Of a DNA stretch of 36,815 nt, positions 10,062-18,921 are shown piece after piece. The DNA lies in assembly GCA_016880595.1 (NCBI GenBank), contig JAEHDC010000015.1, forward strand, positions 1-36,815, read 5' to 3'. The translations under genes and the position numbers were made by a program. The stretch's first letter is position 1. Every line of letters begins with the position of its first letter. Below the pieces are notes generated by a model that was not told where the DNA came from, searched no databases, and saw nothing but the letters and a program-made list of their open reading frames with translations. Source of the DNA: Candidatus Saccharimonadota bacterium. Its GTDB lineage: Bacteria > Patescibacteriota > Saccharimonadia > Saccharimonadales > EFPC-124.

Positions 10062-10322
10062 ATGTTAGATAAGAGTATTAGCACTACAGATAAATACAAG
10101 CTAAACCACAGAGCGAGTCTTGTGGTGAGGAATGTAAAAATCGTGAGCGAGGGTGGCAGCACCCACTACCGCACTGACTTTACGCTAAAATATCGTGAAG
10201 TTAACGATAAGCCGTTTGTATTTAGCGACGTAGATGAGGTTGCTGATTTCCTTGGTAATCTCGATATTGAAGACAATCAAATGTCATTATTTGAGGAGAA
10301 TTCGAAAAAGGCTATCAGATAA
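10062..10322 (+). CDS. hypothetical phage protein
   Basis: 86 aa ORF in the early operon. Confidence 0.55.
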   Translation: MLDKSISTTDKYKLNHRASLVVRNVKIVSEGGSTHYRTDFTLKYREVNDKPFVFSDVDEVADFLGNLDIEDNQMSLFEENSKKAIR

Positions 10323-10365
10323 TCAAGCCAAAATGTAAATTGTCAATTCACAAAAACGATGAGAA

Positions 10366-10505
10366 TCGCTGGTGCCCGATGCTCTCTAGAAATAGTGTTT
10401 GCGCCGGTAAAATGAGTGGTTAAATGGCGTGGATAGCTCGAGGTTATCCCGACGCAGCAGCCAGTGGGCAATGAGTCGTGCTCCTTGCGAGGGAAGCACG
10501 ACTCA
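10366..10505 (+). ncRNA. candidate structured RNA element 4
   Basis: TGAGTCGTGCT (10472-10482)/AGCACGACTCA (10495-10505) with inner CCTT-GCG-AGGG; further GGATA/TATCC and GCGCC/GGCGT stems upstream; 5' boundary uncertain. Confidence 0.4.
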
Positions 10506-10550
10506 CAGACTTAATTTTCATGAAATTTTAAAAAATGGAGGAGAAATAAA

Positions 10551-10694
10551 ATGGATGAAGACTCAAAATTTTTCTTGATTTTTATTGCTGGATTCCTGGC
10601 GCTCGTGCTAGGCCTAACGGCAATAACATGCGCAGCGGCATTATTTATTATGAATTTTATCGATGTTTTAAGAAATCTAGGCGGTAAAAAATGA
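10551..10694 (+). CDS. small single-TM protein (47 aa; absent from ORF track)
   Basis: RBS GGAGGAG; MDEDSKFFLIFIAGFLALVLGLTAITCAAALFIMNFIDVLRNLGGKK; ATGA overlap with the next ORF. Confidence 0.6.
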   Translation: MDEDSKFFLIFIAGFLALVLGLTAITCAAALFIMNFIDVLRNLGGKK

Positions 10695-10969
10695 CAACCA
10701 AGATTGAATACTGTAATTGGTCATTTGATGAATGCTTGGTAAATAGTAATAAGTGGCTCGTAAAGCGAGATTGCGAAGATGAACCTATAATATTGACAAG
10801 GGGTAGTAGTAAAAATTGGTCATCTTATCAAAAATCACTCGAGCCTAGATACCAAGGTCAACCACAAAATGCGTTCTGCCCTAAGTGTTTTAGAGAAATA
10901 AACGGCGTCAATCCTTACGATGACGGCGAGACGTGGAGGAAATCATGGCAAAAAAAGATCCATTCGTAA
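10691..10969 (+). CDS. hypothetical phage protein with CxxC
   Basis: 92 aa; contains FCPKCF. Confidence 0.55.
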   Translation: MTTKIEYCNWSFDECLVNSNKWLVKRDCEDEPIILTRGSSKNWSSYQKSLEPRYQGQPQNAFCPKCFREINGVNPYDDGETWRKSWQKKIHS

Positions 10970-11112
10970 ATGTTCGCATTAATTACGCCACATACCAAGA
11001 ATTGCAGATTATCGCTGCAAACATGGACGTCTCAACTACTAAGCTCGTAAATAACCTGCTAGAGCAGGCGGTCAATTCTGCCAAGCTAGCATTGGATCGC
11101 GACGAGCTTTAG
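10945..11112 (+). CDS. ribbon-helix-helix-like small regulator (55 aa; absent from ORF track)
   Basis: MAKKDPFVNVRINYATYQELQIIAANMDVSTTKLVNNLLEQAVNSAKLALDRDEL resembles Arc/RHH proteins. Confidence 0.55.
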   Translation: MAKKDPFVNVRINYATYQELQIIAANMDVSTTKLVNNLLEQAVNSAKLALDRDEL

Positions 11113-11130
11113 CTTATGCTTAAGAAATAG

Positions 11131-11184
11131 GCTATAATAAAGATAACAGAAGCGATCACAATATGTGGTCGCTTTTTTTATTTG
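11131..11184 (+). promoter_or_regulatory. late leader cassette A (TATAAT + hairpin/T7) before terminase operon
   Basis: TATAAT 11133-11138; GCGATCACA-ATA-TGTGGTCGC (11152-11172) + T7; identical over 54 nt to 13289-13342. Confidence 0.75.
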
Positions 11185-11203
11185 CTTTGAAAGGAAGCGA
11201 GCG

Positions 11204-11746
11204 ATGACAGAAAAACACAATAGCCAGAAGCTCGTTCACTGTGGCGAGCGAGATTGCCAGTACGCAGCGAAGTCTAAAGGGGCAATTACGGCGCATTGGA
11301 ATAAAACGCATCGCAAGTCGCATGCTCAAAAGCGCGGTACGCGCAAAAAGAACCAAGACCAGGGCGCGCCGAGCGTTTTAACACCGCAGGTTGTCGCAAA
11401 GCTGGTTGCAGCGTTTCAGAACGGCCTCACCAAGACACAGGCGTTTCGGTATGCTGGCATTAGTAAAGATGCCTACTATGATGGCATGAAGCGCGACTCG
11501 GAGTTTGCCGACAAAATGAGAGCTGCGCAGGAACACCTTAATTTTAAATCGCGTGAGGTAATTGCCAAGGCCATAGAGTCGGGCAGTGATCTTAATGCGC
11601 GGTGGTGGCTTGAGCGTAAGGCTAAGGATGAGTTTAGCCCGCGGCGTGAGGTGACCGGCAACAAAGGCGGTCCAGTCAAAACAGATAACACAAACCGTGA
11701 GGTAGGGGCTACAGATGCCGAACTTGAAGAAGCCCTGTTTAGCTAG
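11204..11746 (+). CDS. terminase small subunit-like protein with N-terminal C2H2 zinc finger
   Basis: C-x4-C-x12-H-x4-H finger, then HTH (LTKTQAFRYAGISKDAYYDGMKRDSEFADKMRAA); immediately upstream of TerL. Start 11204 preferred over track start 11165. Confidence 0.7.
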   Translation: MTEKHNSQKLVHCGERDCQYAAKSKGAITAHWNKTHRKSHAQKRGTRKKNQDQGAPSVLTPQVVAKLVAAFQNGLTKTQAFRYAGISKDAYYDGMKRDSEFADKMRAAQEHLNFKSREVIAKAIESGSDLNARWWLERKAKDEFSPRREVTGNKGGPVKTDNTNREVGATDAELEEALFS

Positions 11747-13232
11747 TATCACACGCGATGATATTCGCAGGTTAAAACTTAAATATCGTGACGATAAGCC
11801 GCGCCTTCGTGTTTTGCTGCGTTCAATTTTTGCCAAGTCTGAGAATATCCATTTGTTTGGTTGGTTTATTAATAGCAAATATGTGGAGCTGGAGTCGCCC
11901 AAATTTCATAAGGAAATCTTAAAGCTTGCTGCTGACAAAACTATTCGTAGGCTGGCAGTGGTCGCGCCTCGCGGCCACGCCAAGAGTACGACTATTAACT
12001 TTACATTTGTGCTGTGGTCGGCATGCAACAAACAGCATCGTTTTTGTGTGATTGTTAGCGATACTTACACGCAATCAGAAGAGTTTGTGAATGCGCTTAA
12101 AGATGAGTTCGAGAACAATATAATTTTACGCTGGCTGTATGGTGATTTGGTGAGTGAAGACTGGCGCAGTGGCGAATTTGTGCTTAGTACCGGCATTAAG
12201 TTTATCGCAAAAGGCTCTGGCATGAAGATACGTGGTATCCGTCATCGAGCTACGCGACCTGATTTAATAGTGTTCGATGATATCGAAAACGACGAGAACG
12301 TAGAGAGCGCCGAGCAGCGCAAAAAGCTTTACAAATGGTTCACAAAGGCCGCACTGCAAGCGCTTAGCCGTGATGGCCGCGCGATACTTATTGGCACTAT
12401 TTTACATTTTGACAGCCTTGTAAATAAAGTGGCGCTCAAAAAAGATGTGTTCGTGTCTTGGGAGACGCGAATTTATTATGCTATCGTAACTGATTCCAGA
12501 GGTAGGCAGCATGCGCTCTGGCCGGAGCACATGGATCTGGCAAAGCTTATTTCGATTCGCGACAACCCTAAAGACCCTGAGTACATTGGCTCGATTACGT
12601 TTGCACAAGAGTATCAACACAAACCGTTTGACGAAGAAGATGCAATTATTCAACCTGACTGGATACGGTGGGCGGAGCGTGCGCCTGAGGACAGTCGCAT
12701 TGCAGCGTCCGTGCTGACCGTTGATCCGGCCGCAAGTGAAAAAAACAAGGCTGACCCCACCGGTAAGATTTTAGCTAAATTGACACTGGAAGGAGATTTG
12801 TACGTTTGTTATATTGGTAACCAACGCATGTCTCCTAAACGCAACGCAGAGGATGTTAAGCGCTTGTATGACATCTATGAGCCTAACGCCATTGGCATTG
12901 AGGGCGGAGTGCTGGAGCTGATCTTTCGTGATTTGTTGGCAGGGCTGCCGACGATGGAAGTTAAAGCTGACAAGGACAAGGTGCGACGTTTGCTTGCTGT
13001 TGCGCGGTTTTTTGAAGGCGGGCGTGTATATATTGTCAAAAACATCAAAAATGCACAGGCGCTATATGATCAGCTTATTGAGTTTCCGAGCGGCAGCCAC
13101 GACGACATGGTCGATGCATTAGTCTATGCTATCCGCTTGCTGCTTGTTGACGGCATGACTAGCGATACTGATGTAGAGACTGCGGGCGACTACGGACAGG
13201 GTGACCATAGTAGTGACGATGATGACTGGTAG
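11715..13232 (+). CDS. terminase large subunit
   Basis: Walker-A-like APRGHAKST, Walker B LIVFDDIEND, nuclease-domain LTVDPAASEKNKADPTG and SHDDMVDAL. Confidence 0.9.
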   Translation: MPNLKKPCLASITRDDIRRLKLKYRDDKPRLRVLLRSIFAKSENIHLFGWFINSKYVELESPKFHKEILKLAADKTIRRLAVVAPRGHAKSTTINFTFVLWSACNKQHRFCVIVSDTYTQSEEFVNALKDEFENNIILRWLYGDLVSEDWRSGEFVLSTGIKFIAKGSGMKIRGIRHRATRPDLIVFDDIENDENVESAEQRKKLYKWFTKAALQALSRDGRAILIGTILHFDSLVNKVALKKDVFVSWETRIYYAIVTDSRGRQHALWPEHMDLAKLISIRDNPKDPEYIGSITFAQEYQHKPFDEEDAIIQPDWIRWAERAPEDSRIAASVLTVDPAASEKNKADPTGKILAKLTLEGDLYVCYIGNQRMSPKRNAEDVKRLYDIYEPNAIGIEGGVLELIFRDLLAGLPTMEVKADKDKVRRLLAVARFFEGGRVYIVKNIKNAQALYDQLIEFPSGSHDDMVDALVYAIRLLLVDGMTSDTDVETAGDYGQGDHSSDDDDW

Positions 13233-13288
13233 ATTTACGCAAAAGTGCCAATCTTTAATATATGATATCGAAACGTGATTGTTATTGT

Positions 13289-13342
13289 GCTATAATAAAG
13301 ATAACAGAAGCGATCACAATATGTGGTCGCTTTTTTTATTTG
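13289..13342 (+). promoter_or_regulatory. late leader cassette B before portal gene
   Basis: TGCTATAAT extended -10 (13288-13296) then GCGATCACA-ATA-TGTGGTCGC + T7. Confidence 0.75.
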
Positions 13343-13359
13343 TAAAAGGAAAATGAATT

Positions 13360-15573
13360 TTGCACAATTTTTTTAAACATAGCACGGCTGAATTGCCCGA
13401 TTCAAGTAAGGCTCCAGCGGGTCTTTCGAGCGAAGTTGGCGTTGCCGGCGAGGTTGTGTTTACTGGCTTTAAAAACGAGGAGGCACGCACAGATAAGATC
13501 ACCATTGCTCAATATGCAAAGATGATTGACACTGACGGCACGGCGGAGTCGCTTTACAACATACTTACGCTGCCGATTATGGCCACTAGCTATCGCATTG
13601 TGGCCGATAAGGATGATGCTGGTGAGGTTCAGGCTGATTTTGTACGCAAAAATTTATTAACTCCGCCGCACAAGGGCGGCATGGAGACGCCGTTTAATTT
13701 GTTTCTGCGGCAAATGATGCGTGCATTTTATGAGGGTTTTCAGCTTTTTGAGCGCGTTTATACCGTTAAGGAAAGCAAGTTGGTGCTGAGGAAGTTGGCA
13801 CATCGTGACAGCACTGGAATTACGCTTAAGCGCGATGATAGCGGCGGTTTTGGCGGCGCTGTACAACGTGTTAATTATAATGGCGAGTGGAAAGAAGTCG
13901 AGATGTCGGCTCATAAATCATTCCTCTTTACTTACGGTAAGGAGCGTGATTTTTTATACGGTCGCAGCGCATTTAAGGCCGCTTATACTAATTACGATAA
14001 AAAGCGGCGTCTAGAATACTTGGATAGCATTGCATTGCAGGCAGATGCAATAAAGCCAAAATATTTGACGCGCATCGCGAAATCTGTGCTTGGGACGGAT
14101 GACAAGAATAAACTGACGAAAGCTCTAGCCGCTCTGGCAAGACTTGGCGAGCGCAATCCTGTTGCGTCTATCCCCTATGGGTATGAGCTGAACACTATAA
14201 ACTCAGAAGGGCGTGATCCTGGCCCGTCCATTGAGCGGCAGAATGCAGAGATGGCAAGAAGCGTGCTTGCGCAGTTTATTTTGCTTGGCACGCAGGGTTC
14301 GAGCAGCGTCGGTTCGTTTGCGCTGGCCGATAGCAGCGCAGACATATTTAAGATTGCCCTTAAAGGCACAATGCAGAATATTGAGGAACACATAAATTTT
14401 TATCTCATACCTGATTTGATTGATTTAAATTTTTCCAATCCGCATTATCCTGAATTTCATTTTGACGATTTGACTAGCGATGCGCAGAAGGTTATGTCTG
14501 ATGCATTCATGAAGCTAATAGAAAAAGATCGAATAAGCGAAGAAATGGTCAAGGGTATTGAAGACGCTACCGCCAGCAGGTTAGAAATCGACACTAGTAA
14601 AATTAAGAATGAGCTTGACCGCCAGGGGCGGAATGATGAAAATAATAAGCCGCCTACTCCACCAGTGATAGGTAACACTAACAACGATGGAAGTGCTGCC
14701 GGCGGCAGTGGCAAATTTCCAGATCAGCAGCTAAGCGACGATCAACAATGGTGGCGAGCGCTTACGCCTGCCGAACAGACTGTTAAACTATCCGACCTGA
14801 GTAAGCGTATGGATGGCATGGAGCGGCAATTTATTGATTCGGCTGCGCCAATTATTAAAACTGTTACGGCCGATATTATAAAGCGGGCGCAGAAAGACAA
14901 GCCGAATGAGTTCGACGTTATTCTACCTGCTGATTATAGCCGAGCTATTATGGCCTCAATTAAGACATCTTATAATTATGCGAAGACCGGTGCGGCTGAT
15001 GAGCTAAGAGTTAATGCTCCTGCAACCAGTAAGGACGCCTTAGCTGGTATGCAGCAGCTTACGGATTTTGTTGTTGGCAAGCAACAAGACGATTTAAAAA
15101 ATCTTGTGCGCGCCGAGCTATTGAGGGCTGGGCGTACAAAGCAGTTTTCCGACAGCGATCAGCAAGCGCAGGGCGAGGCAGAGACGCCGCCTGTTTTTGC
15201 TGACACCCTAGCGGCACTTCTAGGTGCTTGGTTTGTAGATAAGCTCAAAAAAACGGCCAGCTCGATTGTTGCGCAAGGAGTCAACAATGGGCGCAATGAC
15301 GTGTTTGAGGTTGTGGCAGAAGATGGTGACAGGTTTCAGTACTCGGCTATTCTTGATGGCAAGTGTACGAATGGCATGTGCCCGGCGCTGGACGGAAAAG
15401 TAGTTGACAAAGAGGAATATTTGCGCACAAAATGGAAGCCGCCAATGCACTTCCATTGCCGTTGTATTTGGGTGCTGATTCGTAAGATAGCGAAGGGCGC
15501 GATTGATACGGCAGTTCCGAAAATTACGGGCATGCCAGACACTGCAGGTGGTAAGGCTGGACCTTTATTGTAG
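13360..15573 (+). CDS. portal protein (Mu gp29/DUF935-like) fused to MuF-like head morphogenesis domain
   Basis: TTG start, RBS AAAGGA; N-term portal-like; low-complexity linker PPTPPVIGNTNNDGSAAGGSG; C-term NGMCPALDGKVVDKEEYLRTKWKPPMHFHCRCIWV as in Mu F. Confidence 0.8.
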   Translation: MHNFFKHSTAELPDSSKAPAGLSSEVGVAGEVVFTGFKNEEARTDKITIAQYAKMIDTDGTAESLYNILTLPIMATSYRIVADKDDAGEVQADFVRKNLLTPPHKGGMETPFNLFLRQMMRAFYEGFQLFERVYTVKESKLVLRKLAHRDSTGITLKRDDSGGFGGAVQRVNYNGEWKEVEMSAHKSFLFTYGKERDFLYGRSAFKAAYTNYDKKRRLEYLDSIALQADAIKPKYLTRIAKSVLGTDDKNKLTKALAALARLGERNPVASIPYGYELNTINSEGRDPGPSIERQNAEMARSVLAQFILLGTQGSSSVGSFALADSSADIFKIALKGTMQNIEEHINFYLIPDLIDLNFSNPHYPEFHFDDLTSDAQKVMSDAFMKLIEKDRISEEMVKGIEDATASRLEIDTSKIKNELDRQGRNDENNKPPTPPVIGNTNNDGSAAGGSGKFPDQQLSDDQQWWRALTPAEQTVKLSDLSKRMDGMERQFIDSAAPIIKTVTADIIKRAQKDKPNEFDVILPADYSRAIMASIKTSYNYAKTGAADELRVNAPATSKDALAGMQQLTDFVVGKQQDDLKNLVRAELLRAGRTKQFSDSDQQAQGEAETPPVFADTLAALLGAWFVDKLKKTASSIVAQGVNNGRNDVFEVVAEDGDRFQYSAILDGKCTNGMCPALDGKVVDKEEYLRTKWKPPMHFHCRCIWVLIRKIAKGAIDTAVPKITGMPDTAGGKAGPLL

Positions 15574-15819
15574 GTCTGTTTCCGCCTGGGCCTTGTTCCA
15601 AATTTTGTCAAGATATTCGTCGATTCTATCACTGTCACGCTCTGTTAAGCCGTCGTTACTTTGTAGCGAATCGCTATCAGTACACAGCTCTTTCATCCAA
15701 TCCGACCAGCCAAGCTCAAGCATGAATTCGTAAGAGTCCTTTTTGTCCGCCAAGAACGCTTTGGCCTTGGCTATTAGCTCTTTTGATAGTTCGTCATTAT
15801 AATTTATTATGTCAATCAT
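15565..15819 (-). CDS. small acidic protein, reverse-strand moron candidate
   Basis: RBS AGGAGG 5 nt before ATG (start 15819); upstream TTGACA and TATAAA-like elements; opposite to flanking late genes. Confidence 0.6.
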   Translation of the reverse strand: MIDIINYNDELSKELIAKAKAFLADKKDSYEFMLELGWSDWMKELCTDSDSLQSNDGLTERDSDRIDEYLDKIWNKAQAETDLQ

Positions 15820-15905
15820 TTGCACCTCCTCGTATTACTCTGCTTACGGTTTATAATAGAATGCCTATTTTGTCAATGACTTTTAATTTAAGCAGACGTA
15901 AAGTA

Positions 15906-16015
15906 TTTACAATTCTTTAGCTAATGGTTATAATATAAATAACGAACATGGTCGCATTACGGCCATGTTTTTCTCTTTATAGTGAAGCAAGCAGCGGTCG
16001 CATAATGCGACCTTT
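15906..16015 (+). promoter_or_regulatory. late leader cassette D before protease/capsid operon
   Basis: TTTACA-17-TATAAT (15929-15934); ACATGGTCG-CATTA-CGGCCATGT + T5 (15946-15972); second hairpin GGTCGCA-TAA-TGCGACC + TTTT. Confidence 0.75.
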
Positions 16016-16037
16016 TCGTTATGAAGGATTTAACGAA

Positions 16038-17222
16038 ATGACAGCTGCGCATAATACACATGGTTTTGTTTTAGTCACAACAAATGGCTCTATTGAACTT
16101 GCTGATAATTCTAGCGGCAGGTTTAGACGTTACTGGAAGCAAATTGCCGAGTACGGCAGCTTTGTTGATCCACATGGAGGCAGTGAGCCAATAAAGCTTG
16201 ATCGCCCTTGGGCAGATAAGATTGTTGAAAACTTTAAGGCTGGCGTGCGTGGGTTTGTGCCTGTTCCGCTTGGTCACCCAAAAACTGATTCTGAGCTTGC
16301 TGAGAAAAATCGTGGCGAACTGATCGATGTCGAAGCGCGTGATGATGGTCTGTATGGATTGCTAGAGATTCGTGATCCAAAAACTGTCGAGCAGATCGAC
16401 ACGAAGCAGATACCTGATGTGAGTGTGGCATTTGACGATGACTACCGTGATAAAAAAACTGGCAATTGGGTTGGCGCCACACTTAAGCATGTTGGCTTGG
16501 TTGTGAATCCATATCTTAAGGGCATGACACAATTTGAGCCGGTGCAGATGAGCGACAGCGCCAGTGCTGCCGTGCTATTCAGTGAAGGTGTTCAACAAAT
16601 TAATAATAGTGAGGAGAGAACAGTGGAGACGATAGACGTAAAAAACGACCGAGATTTTGATGTTGAGGTTAAATACACAAATGCAGACGGCGAGCAAATA
16701 AGCGCTGTCAAGGCTGGCGAAAGCATTACTGTGCCAAAAGACCAAGAAGAGGCTGTAAAAAAGCAGATTGTTGATGCTGTCGCACCAGCTACCGATGACG
16801 ACGAGCAGCTTTCTGATGAACAGAAAAAAGCAAAGGAGCTGGCAGAGCGCGAAGCTGCCATTACTGTGCGCGAGGCTAAATTGTCGGAGGCGCAGGCTAG
16901 CGCCGAGTTTGAGCGGCTGTTAAGCGAGGGTAAGATTGTGCCAGCACAGAAGGATCCATTTATTGCGTTGAGCGCCAAGGGTTCGGCTACGGTTGAACTG
17001 TCCGACGGCGCTAAGAAAACTGTTAGCGTTTTATTGTCTGAGTTGTTTAAGTCTGCTCCAAAGGGCAGATATTTGAGCGAGGATGGCGAGAACGATGATG
17101 ATAAGAATGGTGGCGATACAGAAGTTGAGCTGTCCGACGAGGAGAAGTCGTTGGCAAAAGACTTTGGCAATACACCAGAAGAAATCGCTGAGTTCAAGAA
17201 GAGCCAGCAGGTAAATAATTAA
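16038..17222 (+). CDS. Mu gpI-like prohead protease/scaffold
   Basis: FVPVPLGHPKTDSE..GELIDVEARDDGLYGLLEI; C-terminal coiled/acidic scaffold-like region. Start 16038 preferred over 15948. Confidence 0.8.
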   Translation: MTAAHNTHGFVLVTTNGSIELADNSSGRFRRYWKQIAEYGSFVDPHGGSEPIKLDRPWADKIVENFKAGVRGFVPVPLGHPKTDSELAEKNRGELIDVEARDDGLYGLLEIRDPKTVEQIDTKQIPDVSVAFDDDYRDKKTGNWVGATLKHVGLVVNPYLKGMTQFEPVQMSDSASAAVLFSEGVQQINNSEERTVETIDVKNDRDFDVEVKYTNADGEQISAVKAGESITVPKDQEEAVKKQIVDAVAPATDDDEQLSDEQKKAKELAEREAAITVREAKLSEAQASAEFERLLSEGKIVPAQKDPFIALSAKGSATVELSDGAKKTVSVLLSELFKSAPKGRYLSEDGENDDDKNGGDTEVELSDEEKSLAKDFGNTPEEIAEFKKSQQVNN

Positions 17223-17239
17223 AAAAAGGAAGAACGAAT

Positions 17240-17638
17240 ATGAGTGATACTACCGTAGCGTTAGACGATAAGCGTCAGATTGGCGATCTGCTCGCCATCT
17301 CTCTTGCCGCCGTTAAAGTGGTCAAGGGACAGCTTTTGAGTTTTAATACGTCAGGGTATGCAAAAAATGCATCTGACACTGCAAGTGAAGTGTTTGCTGG
17401 TGTTGCTATTGCCACCGTCGACAATAGTGCTGGTTCAGCTGGTGAGCTGACTGTGCGTGCTTGGCGTCGTGGCGTGTTTAGTATGGCGTGCGCTAGTGCT
17501 GCGCAGTCGTGGGTTGGTCAGAAGGTTTACGCCGTAGATAATCAGACGGTCGCCCTCGCCGCTACGACCACTAACGACGTTCTGGTTGGCACTGTCGTAC
17601 AGTTTGTTTCAACAACAGAAGTAAGGGTTCAGATCTAG
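17240..17638 (+). CDS. capsid decoration protein-like (DUF2190-like)
   Basis: QIGDLLAISLAAVKVVKGQLLSFNTSGY..VFAGVAIATVDN..GELTVRAWRRGVF; lies between protease and capsid. Confidence 0.65.
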   Translation: MSDTTVALDDKRQIGDLLAISLAAVKVVKGQLLSFNTSGYAKNASDTASEVFAGVAIATVDNSAGSAGELTVRAWRRGVFSMACASAAQSWVGQKVYAVDNQTVALAATTTNDVLVGTVVQFVSTTEVRVQI

Positions 17639-17667
17639 CTAGAAACTAGAAGAAAGGCAACATAGAG

Positions 17668-18555
17668 ATGGCTACTATTACCAACGAAGTCCTACAGGGG
17701 CTAAATACCAATATTAATGTCACGTGGCAGAAACGTTTTTCCACAGCTGTAAATGCTGACATCTGGGAAAAGATTGCAATGCCAATGAATAGCAAAAACG
17801 CTAGCGAGAAATACGCTTTCTTAGGTGCTATACCTGACCTGCGCGAGTTTAAGGACGAGCGCGTGCCTGGCACATTAAGTGGCTTTAGTTATGAGATTAA
17901 TAACAAGAAGTTTGAATCGACTATCGATGTCGACCGTGATCTTATTGAAGATGATCGCACGGGCCAGATTATGTTATGGGTCAACGGCTTATCCACAAAG
18001 GCTGGACAGGCCTACACAAAGCTCATTAGCCAGACGTTCAAGCTGGGCTTTTCGACTGCTATTTATGACGGTCAAAATTTTTTTAGTGCTAGCCATACAC
18101 TTGGCAGCAATTACCTTAGCGCCGGCAAAGACATAAATGGCACAAATGTCGACGCAGCAGAATTACTGCTCGCAGGGCAGGTTGATGATAAGGGCAGTCC
18201 TTGTGGATACAAGGGTACGCACTTGATTGTTGGGCCGTACAACCGTGCTGCCGCTAACGCGCTGGTGAATGTATCGACATTGAGTGGTGGTGCGGCTAAT
18301 CCGTACTACAAGCGCTATGAAATTGTGGAACTGCCTTATCTTGCGGTGGGTGATAAGCAGTGGGCTATTGCAGATTTGAGCCAGGGTGTCCTGCCGTTCA
18401 TTATGCAGATCCGCGTGGCTATAACTTTGATGAGCAAGACCGACCTTAACAGCGATCGCGCTTTCGATAAAGATGTGTTTACTTGGGGAACTCGCGGTCG
18501 GCACAATGCCGGCTTTGGTAACCACCAGCTTATTGTTGGTGCCGTTGCTAGCTAG
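17668..18555 (+). CDS. major capsid protein (Mu gpT-like)
   Basis: YAFLGAIPDLREFKDERVPGTLSGFSYEINNKKFESTIDVDRDLIEDDRTGQI. Confidence 0.85.
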   Translation: MATITNEVLQGLNTNINVTWQKRFSTAVNADIWEKIAMPMNSKNASEKYAFLGAIPDLREFKDERVPGTLSGFSYEINNKKFESTIDVDRDLIEDDRTGQIMLWVNGLSTKAGQAYTKLISQTFKLGFSTAIYDGQNFFSASHTLGSNYLSAGKDINGTNVDAAELLLAGQVDDKGSPCGYKGTHLIVGPYNRAAANALVNVSTLSGGAANPYYKRYEIVELPYLAVGDKQWAIADLSQGVLPFIMQIRVAITLMSKTDLNSDRAFDKDVFTWGTRGRHNAGFGNHQLIVGAVAS

Positions 18556-18560
18556 CAATG

Positions 18561-18600
18561 ATCAAACCATGCTGGGGGGACTTCCCCCAGAGGCTTGATT
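18561..18600 (+). terminator. hairpin after capsid gene (partial terminator/processing site)
   Basis: CTGGGGG-GACTT-CCCCCAG enclosed by ATCAA/TTGAT; no T tract. Confidence 0.55.
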
Positions 18601-18625
18601 ATTAAGCAATAAAAGGAGCACTAAT

Positions 18626-18916
18626 ATGAGTAAGGTATACAAGCTGTCGTTGAATCTACCAGGCGATCTTAACTGCGTTGGCCAACGCATACTTGAGGGC
18701 CATGGTGATGTCGTTGTTACTCGCCAAGGTGGTTACGTTGGTAAACTCACTCACGAGCAGTTAAAAATTGCAGAGGCTGATCCATACATCACTGTTGGAG
18801 AAGCCGGTAAGTTGTTTATAGAGGATGAAGATACAGATGTGCCAGAAGCTACCAAGCGCGTGGCGAGCAAACCCGAGGCTGCCGATAGTGACGTGAGTGA
18901 AGGAGGCGCGGCGTAG
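18626..18916 (+). CDS. hypothetical head-region protein
   Basis: 96 aa in the structural operon. Confidence 0.55.
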   Translation: MSKVYKLSLNLPGDLNCVGQRILEGHGDVVVTRQGGYVGKLTHEQLKIAEADPYITVGEAGKLFIEDEDTDVPEATKRVASKPEAADSDVSEGGAA

Positions 18917-18921
18917 CTTTT

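Noticed and set aside
14203-14395. Several 60-72 aa ORFs on both strands within the portal gene
   Set aside because: Overlapping shadow ORFs lacking start signals inside a well-supported CDS.
16592-17197. 201-aa minus-strand ORF
   Set aside because: Ser-rich shadow of the protease/scaffold gene.
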